From NCBI RefSeq assembly GCF_902148855.1, contig NC_043965.1:26606023-26670022 (forward strand): a DNA stretch of 64,000 nucleotides, in the 5' to 3' direction. The translations under genes and the position numbers were made by a program. Origin of the DNA: Sphaeramia orbicularis (lineage: Eukaryota > Chordata > Actinopteri > Kurtiformes > Apogonidae). The first letter of the stretch is position 1. Each line of letters starts with the position of its first letter. Below the pieces are notes generated by a model, which saw only the letters and a list, made by a program, of their open reading frames with translations, did no database searches and was not told the origin of the DNA. This document shows, piece by piece, positions 1-11,924 of the stretch.

Positions 1-3
1 TAG

Positions 4-3000
4 GTGTACTGTCAAAAGGACACGTTCGCTGTCCCTGGCACGGTGCATGTTTCAACATTGCAACTGGAGACATTGAGGACTTCCCTGGGTTGGACAGTCT
101 GCCTATTTTCCAGGTGACTTTCTTTCACTGGTGCTGTCTCTTAATAGATTTGCTGCCTTATCATGTCTATTAAGTACAAAGACAAAAGTGTACACATGGC
201 TCATGTCTGTTTGCTCCAGGTCAGAGTTGAAAAGGACAAGGTGATCATTCGTGCAAACAAGCAGGTAAAAGGAAAACTAACATAAGAGTTGACGGAAGAC
301 AATAGATGGACCGTGTGACTGATTGACATCTTTAAAACATTTCCAGGCTCTTCAGTTGCAGAAAAGATCAAAGCCCATGGGCCGATGTTCAGCAGTCATA
401 AACTCTAGCACAGGCTTCAGCCATGTTCTCATCATTGGCTCAGGTCAGTGGATTTCATTTATTCACATTATTGAAGGATCAGGCATTTAGTTATTTACTC
501 ATTTTATTTCCTTAACCTTTTAAAATCCATGCTTTTCATGGAATGCTTACTCAAACAGAAAACTAATGTTTTGAACTTCATTTGAAAGGGAGCATCTTCT
601 GTGAAGGAATTTAATGAATAAAGTTATGTGGACTGATGCTCCATCACCTTCCTCTGTGTATAATTTAAAAAAAAGAATCCATAAGAGCAGTCATTTTTTG
701 GATATTTACTGAAATCAAATACCATTCATTCATTCATTCATTCATTTTCTGAACCCACTTTATCTTCACTAGGGTCACGGGGGTCGCTGGAGCCTATCCC
801 AGCTACTTATGATCAAATACTATGTATAAAACAATTGAAATGGCGACATTAACTTAATTAACAAACATATAGCGACAAAGAAAGATCAAAAATGGTGTGA
901 CTGTACTTATTATTCCAGTTCTGTGCTAACCTACATTACCCCAACTTATGTAAAAGAAAACAATATACCATTACCAAGAAACTAATCCAAATTCATACAT
1001 CTGAATCATAAACCATCCTCCAAGTGTCAAAATTCATAACATACCATACAAGGGGGCTTCAAAAAGTTAGTGGAAAAAGGACAGTTTGCATGAACTTTTC
1101 AAAGCCCCCTTGTATGTAAACTGTTAATAATTATGTAAATTAATTATGTGTAAATTAATGTTTCTAATTGCAGTTAATAATTTACCTTGTAAAAAAAATT
1201 ATTTAAATGATTTTTTAAAATTTATTTAACTTTCTGTGTTTAGTAGTTTAGTGTTTAGTACACAATCAATGCTAAATCACTTATGGTATAAGGCTCAAAT
1301 GTAACTCTAACCCTTAAATCGGTCAGTAGAGAGCTTGTGGATGTTAAAAGGTTAATGGTTTATTTTATGTTTTATTTAGTAAATATTTAACAAGACCAAC
1401 AGCAGCACAGATACATGGGTTTAGACTGGACTGCAGCCATACATGTATCCATACTCACAAACACCATAATATACAGAATCAATGTATTCAACTGAAATTG
1501 TCAATATACAAGTGAATCCAGGCATCTCCTCATCTTTAATCACTTTAGAGGTGTCTAATGAGACCAGCTTCTTATGTTCCAGGTCATTTAACAGATGCTT
1601 TCAGGTTCAGTTTTCCTGAGTTAAGTACAGACTTGGAACAGGTAGAGCAGATCGTGGGACTGAAGACTGTAACTGTTTGTTTTTTATGTTCTTTTATGTT
1701 ATTATGTTCTTAAAGGCCTCTGGTCACTTATATTCCAATATATTTCCCTAATATATGGTGATTCGGTGGGTGTGTCCACAGGTCCAGCAGGTCTGGTGTG
1801 TGCAGAGACGCTGAGGCAAGAGGGCTTCACTGATCGCATCGTCATGTGCACCATGGACCGACATCCCCCGTATGACAGGCCTAAACTGAGTAAGGTTTGT
1901 ACACAGATCCTGACCACACCACTGAGACATTACTGACTTCACTGAGACAGTTATGTAACAGACTGCAGAGGTGCTGCTTTGGTCACTGGTGCTAAAAGAG
2001 GAAGTCTTTAGGGAACAGCTACATCACTCCAGACCAGAAAGCTTTAAGGAAAGGGGTTTGTGCCAAAATAAAAAGAATGAATCCAGAAGTATTTAAGTAA
2101 TCTGATTTACTAGACTATCTTTATATCCTGAAAAATGCTCATTATTAACTGGCTATAATCATTGTAGGTGTGAAATGCACCATCCTATTAAAAAAAACAA
2201 AACAAAACTGAGGGATACACAGATGTACACTCAATATAAGTATACTTCATTATTATTATGCACATGATTAGTGTGTCAAAAATGTACCATATTCCATGTA
2301 CATCCTATATTAAGGACGTTATCAGTTCTATTAAATCTATTCAATCAATCAATCAAATTTTATTTATATAGCACAAAATCATAACAAGAGTCTCATGATA
2401 CTTTATATATAGAGCTGGTCAAAACCAGACTCTCAAGCCACTCCCAATCCTACTTTCATTAGACATACTTATACCTCTGACTAAACTGAACTTGTGTCAT
2501 GTATTTGGTCTTGTCTGTCTAACATGTTGTTCTGTTAATGTTTTAACTGTGACCTGTCTGTCACTTAGACTTATTTTATTACAGTGCATCCAATGGGAAC
2601 ATTATATTTAATACTGGACAAGGTTTCTCACAAATAAAATTAAATAAAATGGAATAAAATTCAATTAAATGTACCAAACTGTACTATTTTTGGATTAGAT
2701 ATTCGTATATACTATTCTTACATATGCTCTTAAAACACTGATAATAAGAGATATATTTATAATTCTATCAAAATGTGTGTATAAGTATAATTTACTTGTC
2801 TTTTTGATTTTCAACTGCACTCATAATTTTCAGAAACACACTTAAAGTGCATTTTAAAAAGCAGTAATATTACAGCATTAATAATAATAAAAAGTACTTG
2901 ATTATGTTACATTGCACATTAATGGTTTTTCCTAAATAGTACAGTAACAATACACATTTTATTTTAGTAGGAGTAATGATAATCACTTGAAAATAGCGCA

Positions 3001-6000
3001 ATTTAGTACTTTTCTAATAAGTATGGACAGAGCCTACATCATGGTCTACTTTTTTTCTGTTGATGAACTCGGCACTAACCTTTGACCCCTCAGTCCTTAG
3101 ACAGTACAGCAGAGCAGCTAAGACTTCGCTCCATCGAATTTCTCCAGGATCATGACATCGAACTCCTCACGGAGAAAGAGGTGAGAACTGGACTGAACTG
3201 ATGATGGTTCATGATCATTTTGCACAGAGCACTAAATGGTACAGCTATGTGAAACTGTCTTGTTCATTTCAGGTTGTGGCTGTAGATGTTAAAACGCGGT
3301 CTGTGACCTTTGAGGATGGATTAAGGATGGAGTACAGGAAGCTTTTTATTGCTACAGGAAGCAAGTAAGGACAAAGTTCCTATCATCATTTGTTTGTAAG
3401 ATTTTTTGTATTTTTGTGTAGTCCTTCAGGTTGGATTTTGTTTTAGTTTATTTGTTTTAGATTGCATAATTAGTTTTATTTGGGGGAACTGACTAGTTTT
3501 AGTTTTATTTCTTCATGTTTAAGCCTTGATTTATAGAAGCTGAAAGAGTAGGATGTAAGACAGTATGAACTTAAATATAATCTAAAAATCATTTAGGATC
3601 TCCATTGTTATGAATGCAGTAACAACTATTTTTCCTGTGCTCCACACAAAAACAAGCAAGACATCCAAACATTATTCACAACAGCTGACAATAAATGAAA
3701 AACACAAGTGCAATATGAGTTTATACGCCAATTAATATCACAGAGCAAATAAAACAACCTATTCCAACATTTCATTATTGACAATCATAAATAAACCAAC
3801 ATACGAGGGCCGTTCAATAAGTTCATGGCCTCACCCAGAACAGAACAACACAGACTGATAATTTATATTTTATTTTTCAACATAATCTCCATTTACAGCA
3901 ATGCACTTGGTCCATCGATGTTCAAGCATCACTATCCCATCACGAAAGAATGTAACATCCTGTATTATAACAACCAGTATTTCTGGGTGAGGCCATGAAC
4001 TTATTGAACAGCCCTCGTACATTCCAGTGAGATGTTTAATTTATACACAGTTTAGTATCACATCAAAATAAACTTAACAATGGCAACTTCATTAAAATAA
4101 CTATGTAACTTGGTTCAGTAATACTAGTTCACAGTGTTTACTCAATAAAATCACTTTATTGTCATATGATTTCTTTCTGCTGCTGTTCTTCATTTCTTTT
4201 TGAAGCTGCTCTCACTACCAATCTGAATTAAATATGTAAAAAATTAATATATATACAGGATATTGAATGTTCCATTTTGTGAACATCATGACCCTTTAGC
4301 AAAAATAAATAAAAACAAAGCAATTTTGTCAGCAATTCTATTTTACTTTACCTGCTTTGTTCATCGTAGTATTTGCTTATTTTTCGTGCTTTTGAAAGCT
4401 GCCTTTTTTTATACTTCAATCAGCAATAGGTAATAGCCACAGTCTTATAACAATAATAATTTAGGTTACAGTTATGAAATAGAAAGCTGACATTTTTTAT
4501 ATTTACTCCATTTAACAAAAGGATTTTTTCACTGCTAGTTATCATTTTAGTTTTCCTTCGCTATAATAACCCTGCTTTCCTTCCATTTCCTGCCTAAAAG
4601 ACCCAAACCAATGAACTATAAGGGCAAAGACATCTTGAACGTCTTTCACCTCCGGACCCCTGAAGATGCGAACAGCATAGCGAGGCTGGCTAACAACAAG
4701 AATGCTGTAATTGTGGGAACATCATTCGTTGGTGAGGAAACGGCCCATTTATGAACACATTCTACTGCACTGTGCATAATAATACGCTGTGTTGTGTGCG
4801 GATCATTCTTGTTGGCAGGTATGGAGGTGGCTGCGGCTCTTACTGACAAGGCCCACTCTGTCTCTGTCATTGGGATTGAGTCAGTCCCCTTTAAAAAAGC
4901 TCTCGGGGAGAAAGTAGGGAAAGCCATAATGAAGGTAAGAACACTCCCTGGGGAAATCAAGCTTTTTCAGAAACACTTCTAGAGTACTTTCATCAGCAAA
5001 ACTATGAGTTAAAATGCAAATCATGCTTTCTGGTCAATACCTCCGTAACCACAGAGGGGCATGTAAATCTTCTCATTACGAGGGTTTGATCGCACAGACA
5101 CATGGAGATGTAGCAGTGAATGCCTGTTTCTCTTTACATGTGATGTGTTTTGTCCTTGCAGCTGTTTGAGGCAAACAGGGTGAAATTCTACATGCTTAAC
5201 GAGGTGTCGGAGATGATAGGCCTTCATGGACAGGTATTCAGAAAGTGAGAGAAACAGCATGACATGATGCTCAGCAGTAATACTCTTCTTTGTTTAATCT
5301 ACAATGAAAAGATGAGATCCGGAGCCACAATTCAGGCCTGACACACCTGGATTTCAATACGTGCAGATGTGAAAGTAATTTGCCATGCTCATAACATGTC
5401 CTGTCTTTGTTTTACAGCTGAAAGAGGTGGTACTGAAAAGTGGAAAAGTACTGCGGGCTGATGTGTGCGTCATTGGAACAGGTAATGTCGATGAAAAGAT
5501 TATGAACAAGTATCACCCTCTACATGTGCATATATACACAGTTGCCTTTAAAGTTTGAATAATTTTGTTTTTAGACACAGTCCTCTTTTTATTCCTATTT
5601 ATCCGCATCAACAATCACCTTTAAGTGATTAAAGTGGACTTTTGATGGGGAATTATTACATACTGAGTCCCAAGTACACTTCATCTATCAAAGATAAATC
5701 ATTTCATGAGAAGAGGTAAAAATGTTTTATTCCAACATTATGGGCAACAGTGTATAATAAAATTTAGATAAAAATTGGGAAAGAACTGTCACAAAAAATA
5801 AATAATAACATCAAATATAGCATTGCAGTAACAGTAATTAACTCAGACAACAATTAAAATGAAAGTAAACAAAATGTCATTAAGATCAATATTTACTGTA
5901 ACTCCAATAAAAGTGGGGGGAAAAAAGGGAGAAAAAGAAGAAATAACTTTAAAATAGCAAAAATGGTTACCCAATACACCAATAAAAGTAACAAAACCAA

Positions 6001-9000
6001 CTAATATAGAAGTAGTTTTGATTCAGATTTGAACAATAAAAAACAGTACTGCAAAATAGAGATTAGTGCTTCCACCAGAGATCTAGACTGTGCAGCAAAA
6101 TTTCTTAATACAGCCTCTTTGTTGTCATCAGTGGTGCATTAATTTAATTGCAGTTATTTCTATTTTTTTTACAAGTCAAAATGCTAATCTGATCATGAGT
6201 TGGGACATTACTTTAATACTTAGTGTTGGACTCGGGCTCTGTGAGAAGGATTTTTGACACCCTGATAAAGTAGAGCCACATATTCATTATACTGGGAAGA
6301 CAGATCCTAATGAAATGAAAATACATGAATCTTCCCACACCCTGTGTATGGTTCATTCAGCAGCCTATGAAGACATGCAAGATGTGAACAAGTTAGACCT
6401 GTACCATGTTAAATGGGGGAATATTATTAATCTTGTCACATTGCCATGATGCAGATTTCTCTTGTCAAACAATTAACCTTGGCCTTCCGTGGCTGGATAA
6501 TGCTTACCACCAGGGAAAATTAATAGTAACCTGTGCTGACATACCTGTTGTGTAGTGATGCAGGCTTTCAGTCCCTGTGATTTGATATTGACCTTTAATT
6601 CTGTAAACAGGCAACAGCTACACACTGCAATACAGTTAGTTGTGTATGCTTTTTTGGTAAAGGCTGCTATTTTGGATTTTGTTATTGTTACTTGTGATTG
6701 CATATATTCTGTTGTGTCACTTATTTTACACATTGACACCTATTCAAGTGATGCTTTGTGCTTATTGTTGTTTATAGACATTATGCATATGTAGTAAATA
6801 AGTGCGCTGAGTTAAAAGTAGAGAAAAAAAACTGAGTTACAGTAGAGGAAGACAAACCCTTTGTTCTACTTTGAATGCCTTTTTTTTTTCTATATCCTCT
6901 CTCCTGCAGGATGTGTCCCTGCAACAGGCTTCTTAAAACAAAGTGGCATTCACATGGACTCCAAGGGCTTCATCACTGTCAACAAGGTATTTTACTGTAC
7001 AAGAAAGGCTGCAGAACAATGGCATTTTTGTCCCATTTTCTTGACATATCCCTCTAATTTCTTTCCTAGACGATGCAGACAAATGTCGATGGTGTCTTCG
7101 CTGGAGGAGATGTGGTGATGTTTCCTTTCCCACCACGTAACAATAAGAAGGTGAACATCCCTCACTGGCAAATGGCTCATGTACACGGTGGGTGTGTTAC
7201 AGCTCGTTTCATTACATTCTGGCATAATTAGATGATTTATACGCTTAAGTACATGTGTTTGCTTTTATCCTTGTTGACAGGGAGAGTGGCAGCTCTCAGT
7301 ATGATGGGGCAAGCCACTGAGATTAAAACTGTGCCTTACTTCTGGTCAGCCATGTTTGGGAAGACCATTCGCTATGCAGGTACTCAGTTTAATGTGTGTT
7401 TGTTTGATGAACTACTCTGATGCTGCATTAGTAGCTGTAATGAGGCAGACATTCAAGGGAGTTTTTCTCCGCCACTGTCACCAGTCACAAGGGTTTGCTC
7501 CTGGAGGATTCTGTAAATTGGCCTTAGAGTCTGGTTTCGACCGGCTCTATGTGTAAAGTGTCATGAGATTACGTCTGTTATGATTTGCCACTATATAAAT
7601 AAAATATGATTGATTGATTGTGAAAAAAATATGAGGTTTACAGTGGTGTAATATCTGTTAAGTGAAGTTACTACACTGCCATCTAGCTGTAAATGTAAAA
7701 AATACAATGACCAATGAAATAATTGAAACGTATCTATCTCTTGTTTTGCCTGTTTGATAAATACACCAATATGTTTTCTGTATGTGAAGGTTATGGTGAT
7801 GGATTTGACGATGTCATTATTCAAGGAGATCTGGATGAACTGCGATTTGTGGCATTTTATACCAGGTACATTTTTGGTCTTTTTGAGGCTTTGTATGTTT
7901 TATTCATCAGAATTAATTGCACTTTAACACTTGTTTCTTTTCCTTTATGTGGCCCATCTATAGGAGTGAGGAGGTGGTTGCAGTTGCCAGCATGAACTAT
8001 GATCCTATTGTATCCCGAGTGGCAGAGGTCTTAGGATCCGGAAAGACGATTAAGAAACGAGATGTGGAGTAAGTCTGCTTTCAAGACTTAAATCTGGTCA
8101 TGGTTACAATAGTTGTTATGTTCTTTAGGTTTCTCAGGTTTTAATATGAAGAAAAACATGACACATGTTATCAATGACAGAAAATATGACAAGTTACAGA
8201 GCTTGTGACCTTAATCACATGGAAGGTATTACACAAAACAGACTCACAAGCTCAGATTAATACAGAGAAAACACCACTTATTATTTTAAGTTCTTTATTA
8301 GTGTAGTAATGCTATAGTTTATGGATTCTATAATCATTTCCTTATAGGCTTGTTGCAAAAACATTTCTAGTGTTGTATTTATATAATAGATTTATTATAG
8401 GTTAAGTGCTCAGTTTCACCCATTTTGATTTGTGTCATTAAAATACATTGGTTTAACTTGCCAGCCTGTGCAATTATGTGATCGCAAAAGGCTACAGTTT
8501 AAAGATACAGTATGCATACACTGAGCAGAAACTATGTGAAAATGTAGAGTAAGAGTTGCTATATTTTAGTGTCTTGGCATTTTTTTGTATGTTTTAGTAG
8601 AAAATATACATATTACAATGAGTGGAAATCTGTGCATTTTGCTTGATAGCCAAGCAAATAGACTCAAATCGCAATATTGTCGCATGAATCACAGTATGAC
8701 TTCCTCACTAAATCATGCAGACAAAACTTTAAGTAGGCCTACACGCTTTAGTTCAACTGTAAATGATAAAAAAAAGTGTTCATCAGTTCTATACAACCCC
8801 ATTTGTCGCTTTCAAACATTTAGCTGCATCTTTTGACTTCCATCAACAGATATAATTTGCTCAATTATCACGGAGGCACATAATACACTTATAGTGTATT
8901 ATGATATATGATATTTTATACAACTAATATCAATGTAATCCTTTCAATGAGCCCAACACTTTTCTAACAATCTGTTGCTTTATTATCGTGTAATATTCTA

Positions 9001-9368
9001 AAGAGTGTGACCTGTAACATGGTGTGTTGTCACACTGGTGTTGGGTCACCGTGTTAGTATTTCTTCACTGCTGTAACTGTCTGTCATTGTGTTCTTGGTG
9101 TAATATGACTGTAGTGTTCCTCATGTCTCCTCATGTCTTTCATTTCTAAAAATGCACACACAAATACTGAAGGATGTTAGCACGACTTGGCAAGTACGGA
9201 CTAATATGAAGCTTTCCTATTTTCCTTTTCACTCATAATCAATAGCTTATAGATGCTGCAACCGTCTAATGTGTCATTACCTGATCAATGTGTTTATTCA
9301 ATGCATCTCGCACCTTGTGTTGTAGGACCGGAGACATTTCTTGGTTGATCGATAAAGGCTCTCAATGA
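4..9368 (+). CDS. aifm3/aifm4: AIFM3/AIFM4-type apoptosis-inducing-factor-like oxidoreductase (5' end missing)
   Basis: Sixteen exons join without a stop: 4-113, 220-264, 347-443, 1782-1894, 3094-3180, 3273-3364, 4601-4731, 4819-4934, 5162-5233, 5418-5481, 6910-6986, 7070-7187, 7281-7379, 7790-7865, 7964-8068, 9326-9368 (480 residues plus TGA). The first visible exon carries the second half of a Rieske [2Fe-2S] domain (CPWHGACFN). Next come an FAD dinucleotide motif (IIGSGPAG), a second Rossmann motif for NAD(P)H (VGTSFVGMEVAA), the FAD-closing segment (GVFAGGDVV) and the family C-terminus [13 protein letters not shown]. Family knowledge: AIFM3-like proteins are mitochondria-associated flavoproteins that can promote caspase-dependent death. 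From memory the protein is only about 60-65% identical to human AIFM3, so the fish paralogue aifm4 is as likely as aifm3. The upstream Rieske cysteine pair and the start codon lie left of the window. Introns hold several MITEs. Confidence 0.92.
726..810. repeat. Fish LINE (L2/Maui-like) 3'-end fragment with ATTC tail
   Basis: A short (ATTC)n run followed by ACTAGGGTCACGGGGGTCGC and a 'GGAGCCTATCCCAGCTAC' string. This combination recurs in inverse order near 36757-37070 and in decayed form near 44095, so it is a dispersed repeat. Family placement is from memory. Confidence 0.5.
1049..1112. mobile_element. 64-bp miniature inverted-repeat element (Tc1/mariner type)
   Basis: Starts CAAGGGGGCTTCAAAAAGTT and ends with the near-exact reverse complement, flanked by TA on both sides (1047-1048, 1113-1114). 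It consists of little more than its two ends. Confidence 0.65.
2341..2450 (+). repeat. Dispersed fish repeat, copy A
   Basis: (TCAA)n followed by TTTTATTTATATAGCACAAA, then text that matches the reverse complement of 7459-7620 across most of its length. The shared tetranucleotide tail suggests a LINE or SINE 3' end. Confidence 0.55.
3804..4017. mobile_element. Mariner-like MITE, 214 bp
   Basis: Terminal inverted repeats of about 37 bases (CGAGGGCCGTTCAATAAGTT... and its complement with one mismatch near the tip), flanked by TA. The inside includes TTTTTCAACATAATCTCC, a string typical of mariner 3' coding ends read in reverse. It is a deletion derivative without a transposase frame, in an AIFM-type gene intron. 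Confidence 0.75.
5537..5752. mobile_element. Tc1/mariner-type MITE, 216 bp, copy 1
   Basis: Imperfect terminal repeats of about 28 bases (CACAGTTGCCTTTAAAGTTT against the complement of TTGG/AACATTATGGGCAACAGTG) with TA flanks. A second, more decayed copy lies at about 27340-27530. Confidence 0.65.
7459..7620 (-). repeat. Dispersed fish repeat, copy B (opposite orientation)
   Basis: Reverse complement of the family at 2341-2450, with the (TGAT)n/(ATTG)n tail at its right end. It keeps a longer body than copy A, including the complement of GAGAAAAACTCCCTTGAATG. It lies in an AIFM-type gene intron. Confidence 0.55.
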
Positions 9369-10543
9369 CTTCCTGTCTGAAGGGCCAAACGACAGATCCC
9401 AAAGTCTATTGGACACCTCAATATGGACACTTATGGTGCTGAGACACTGAGCAGCTATCCAGATACAAACACACCGGGAACAGAGGAGGAGGAGGAGCAT
9501 GTCTGTCTCCAATTGGGACGTACTTCACTGAGGACGACACTCGCCTCCTGAAAGACACTTTGACGTAACAAACCAAGCCATGCACAGTCTGAACACACTC
9601 ATACATCGTGTTCGCAGGTCCTTTGTTACAATGTTGTTGTGTTTCACAACAAAGCAATACTGGATTCAGCCTCTGTGTTGCTGCAAGATGTATCTACCTG
9701 TAAACTTTGTTTATAAGAAGCCAGGGATGGGCATTGGCATTTTTGTACAATTAACATTGTATATAGTTATAATCCTGAATGCACTGTAACAAAATAAGAC
9801 ATACAATTTGAATTTTTCTAAGTTTTAAACAATGTATTTGGTTGTGTGCTTGCATACAGAAAAACAGGCCCTAGATCTGCATGGTATTACTTACTCTAAC
9901 AGAAGTTAAAAATATAACCCCTAAATATAGATTTTCCAAACTAGATGCATCAGCAAATGAATCTTAAAACAGCAAATGAGAAAATTACACACATTACCTG
10001 AATGCAACTTTAACCGACACACTAACGCAGCTTTAATTCACAATAAATGAAGTACTATTTTTAGGATTACAACATACCTCTTATTATCGGTTGCCTTGCT
10101 AATAGATTGCAGAAATGAAATTCAAATTATGCTTTGATTGCTATCACAATAGAGTCATGTATTTTCTAACAAATAGATATCGCTCCATTACATGAATGCA
10201 ATGGTAGTTAAAGGTTATTTTTGATAGCCATCACTTCCATGTGGATATTCTTTGTTACTAACTCAGGGAACTGAGGTTTGTGGCCAGGGTTAATGGGGTT
10301 ACCAAATGATGTTTTGTTTCTTTGATATTTTTCCCAGTTATTGTAATTTCACTGGATCTCTCGTTTCCATTCAGAAATGCTTGTACTGTGCTTCAGAGTA
10401 AAGCATATGCTTAATTAAATCCTGGTGTGCTGAAGATCTCACAATACTTGAGCCCTGTCACATAAGTTAACAGAGAATTTTAAAAAGCATTGTTCTACCT
10501 ACAGAGAAGCCTTGAAATGGCATTTTTATAACTAAAACTTTGA

Positions 10544-10549
10544 AATAAA
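10544..10549 (+). terminator. Poly(A) signal of the AIFM-type gene
   Basis: AATAAA about 1.2 kb after the TGA at 9368. The stretch 9369-10560 has no other supported gene and is read as the 3' UTR. It lies only about 60 bases from the poly(A) signal of the opposing gene. Confidence 0.6.
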
Positions 10550-10607
10550 AGTCTTCCAACAATACCTATTCGCTGTTGTTTTAACATGTTGTTTGCATGG
10601 TTACCAC

Positions 10608-10613
10608 TTTATT
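10608..10613 (-). terminator. Poly(A) signal of the minus-strand GTPase gene
   Basis: TTTATT on the plus strand, so AATAAA on the minus strand, about 1.3 kb beyond the minus-strand stop at 11925. The A/T-rich stretch 10614-11924 contains no supported ORF and is read as this gene's 3' UTR. Confidence 0.5.
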
Positions 10614-11867
10614 ACCCAGAGAAAACACAAAAAGTAGTAAGTAGAAAATGTTTAATAAGTTTAAAGAATTGACAAAGCACCGTTTACAGGACAGATTTCA
10701 TTCTTTAGTCAGGATTACTTACCAAAAACCAAACAAACAGACAAAAAGTCAAGAGAGGTTTCTTGAAATCACACAGTATTAATATTTGAAAAAAAATTAA
10801 TAAAACATAATGCCTACACAATGTATAATTAAAAAATCTAAACAAAAATCACTAAACCAGAAATAATTCCCTAATGAGGACAAGGAGGAGGGGGAAGACA
10901 ATAGGACGAGGCATCTAATACACTCAATTCACACTGAGATTGTTCACAATAATATTGCAAACAGCCCGGAGAGGTTTTCTATTAGAACAACTGGGTAAAA
11001 AGTACCTCAAAGACACCTGTTGAGACCAATAAATATACCAACAAACACTGGAGTGATGGCTTCACATTGTATTATAGTCACAAACATTTGATCTAATGAC
11101 AATATATAATGATACATTATCATAAACTCAACCAGGAGACACATCAGTGCAATGACAGACTCCCTCCAGTTTAACTATACTGTCCGATTAAAGTATGTGA
11201 AGCATTTATTGTGCTATGTGTAAATACTATCTGAAGACAGTCTAGAAACTGGCCTAAAGGCTGTGTTTTAAGTAAATCAAACCGACTCTTTGGAGGAAAT
11301 GAGAAACTTATGGTCACTGTGTTATTGGTATGAAAAGTTAAAAAGTCCAATGACCATAATACCCCAGTTATCACAACACTGTTCACTGGAGTAATAAAAA
11401 CCTTCAGCATTGAAACACATTCTATGGGCTGGACATTCTGCCGTCGATTAAAAACATGACAGACTCACAGCTACATTGAAATTTGAGGAGAGCATCATGA
11501 AAACAATAACTGGCTTTTTTTTAATCATTAAAACAGTTTTGCCAATAGAAAAAAAGCTGCAAGTTACCCTTGAAGAAATTAAGAAAAGTCATTTGTAAAC
11601 ACATTCATGTACTATAAAGATTTTTTTAAAAATCTATTCACATTTTGAAATTTGCATCAATGAAGCGATTAGAATCACAGCTTCTCCTCTGAGCACACTA
11701 AGGCACTTTTTAGTTATAGCTCTTGAGATGATAACGGTGGCAGTGATCTCTGCTGCATTAGAGGTCACACCTGTATGACGGAATAAACAGGAAAACCCAG
11801 GGTGGATGGTCAGTTTTTTTCATTAAGTCCTGCTGTTCCCACTAAAAAACAGGGATTTACGATGGCA

Positions 11868-11884
11868 AAAAAAAAAAAAAAAAA
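11868..11884 (+). repeat. Poly(A) run
   Basis: Uninterrupted A tract in the 3' UTR side of the minus-strand GTPase gene. Confidence 0.9.
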
Positions 11885-11924
11885 CGCCAGCGTATTTGTG
11901 CAAACTGTCTTCACCTTATCTGGG

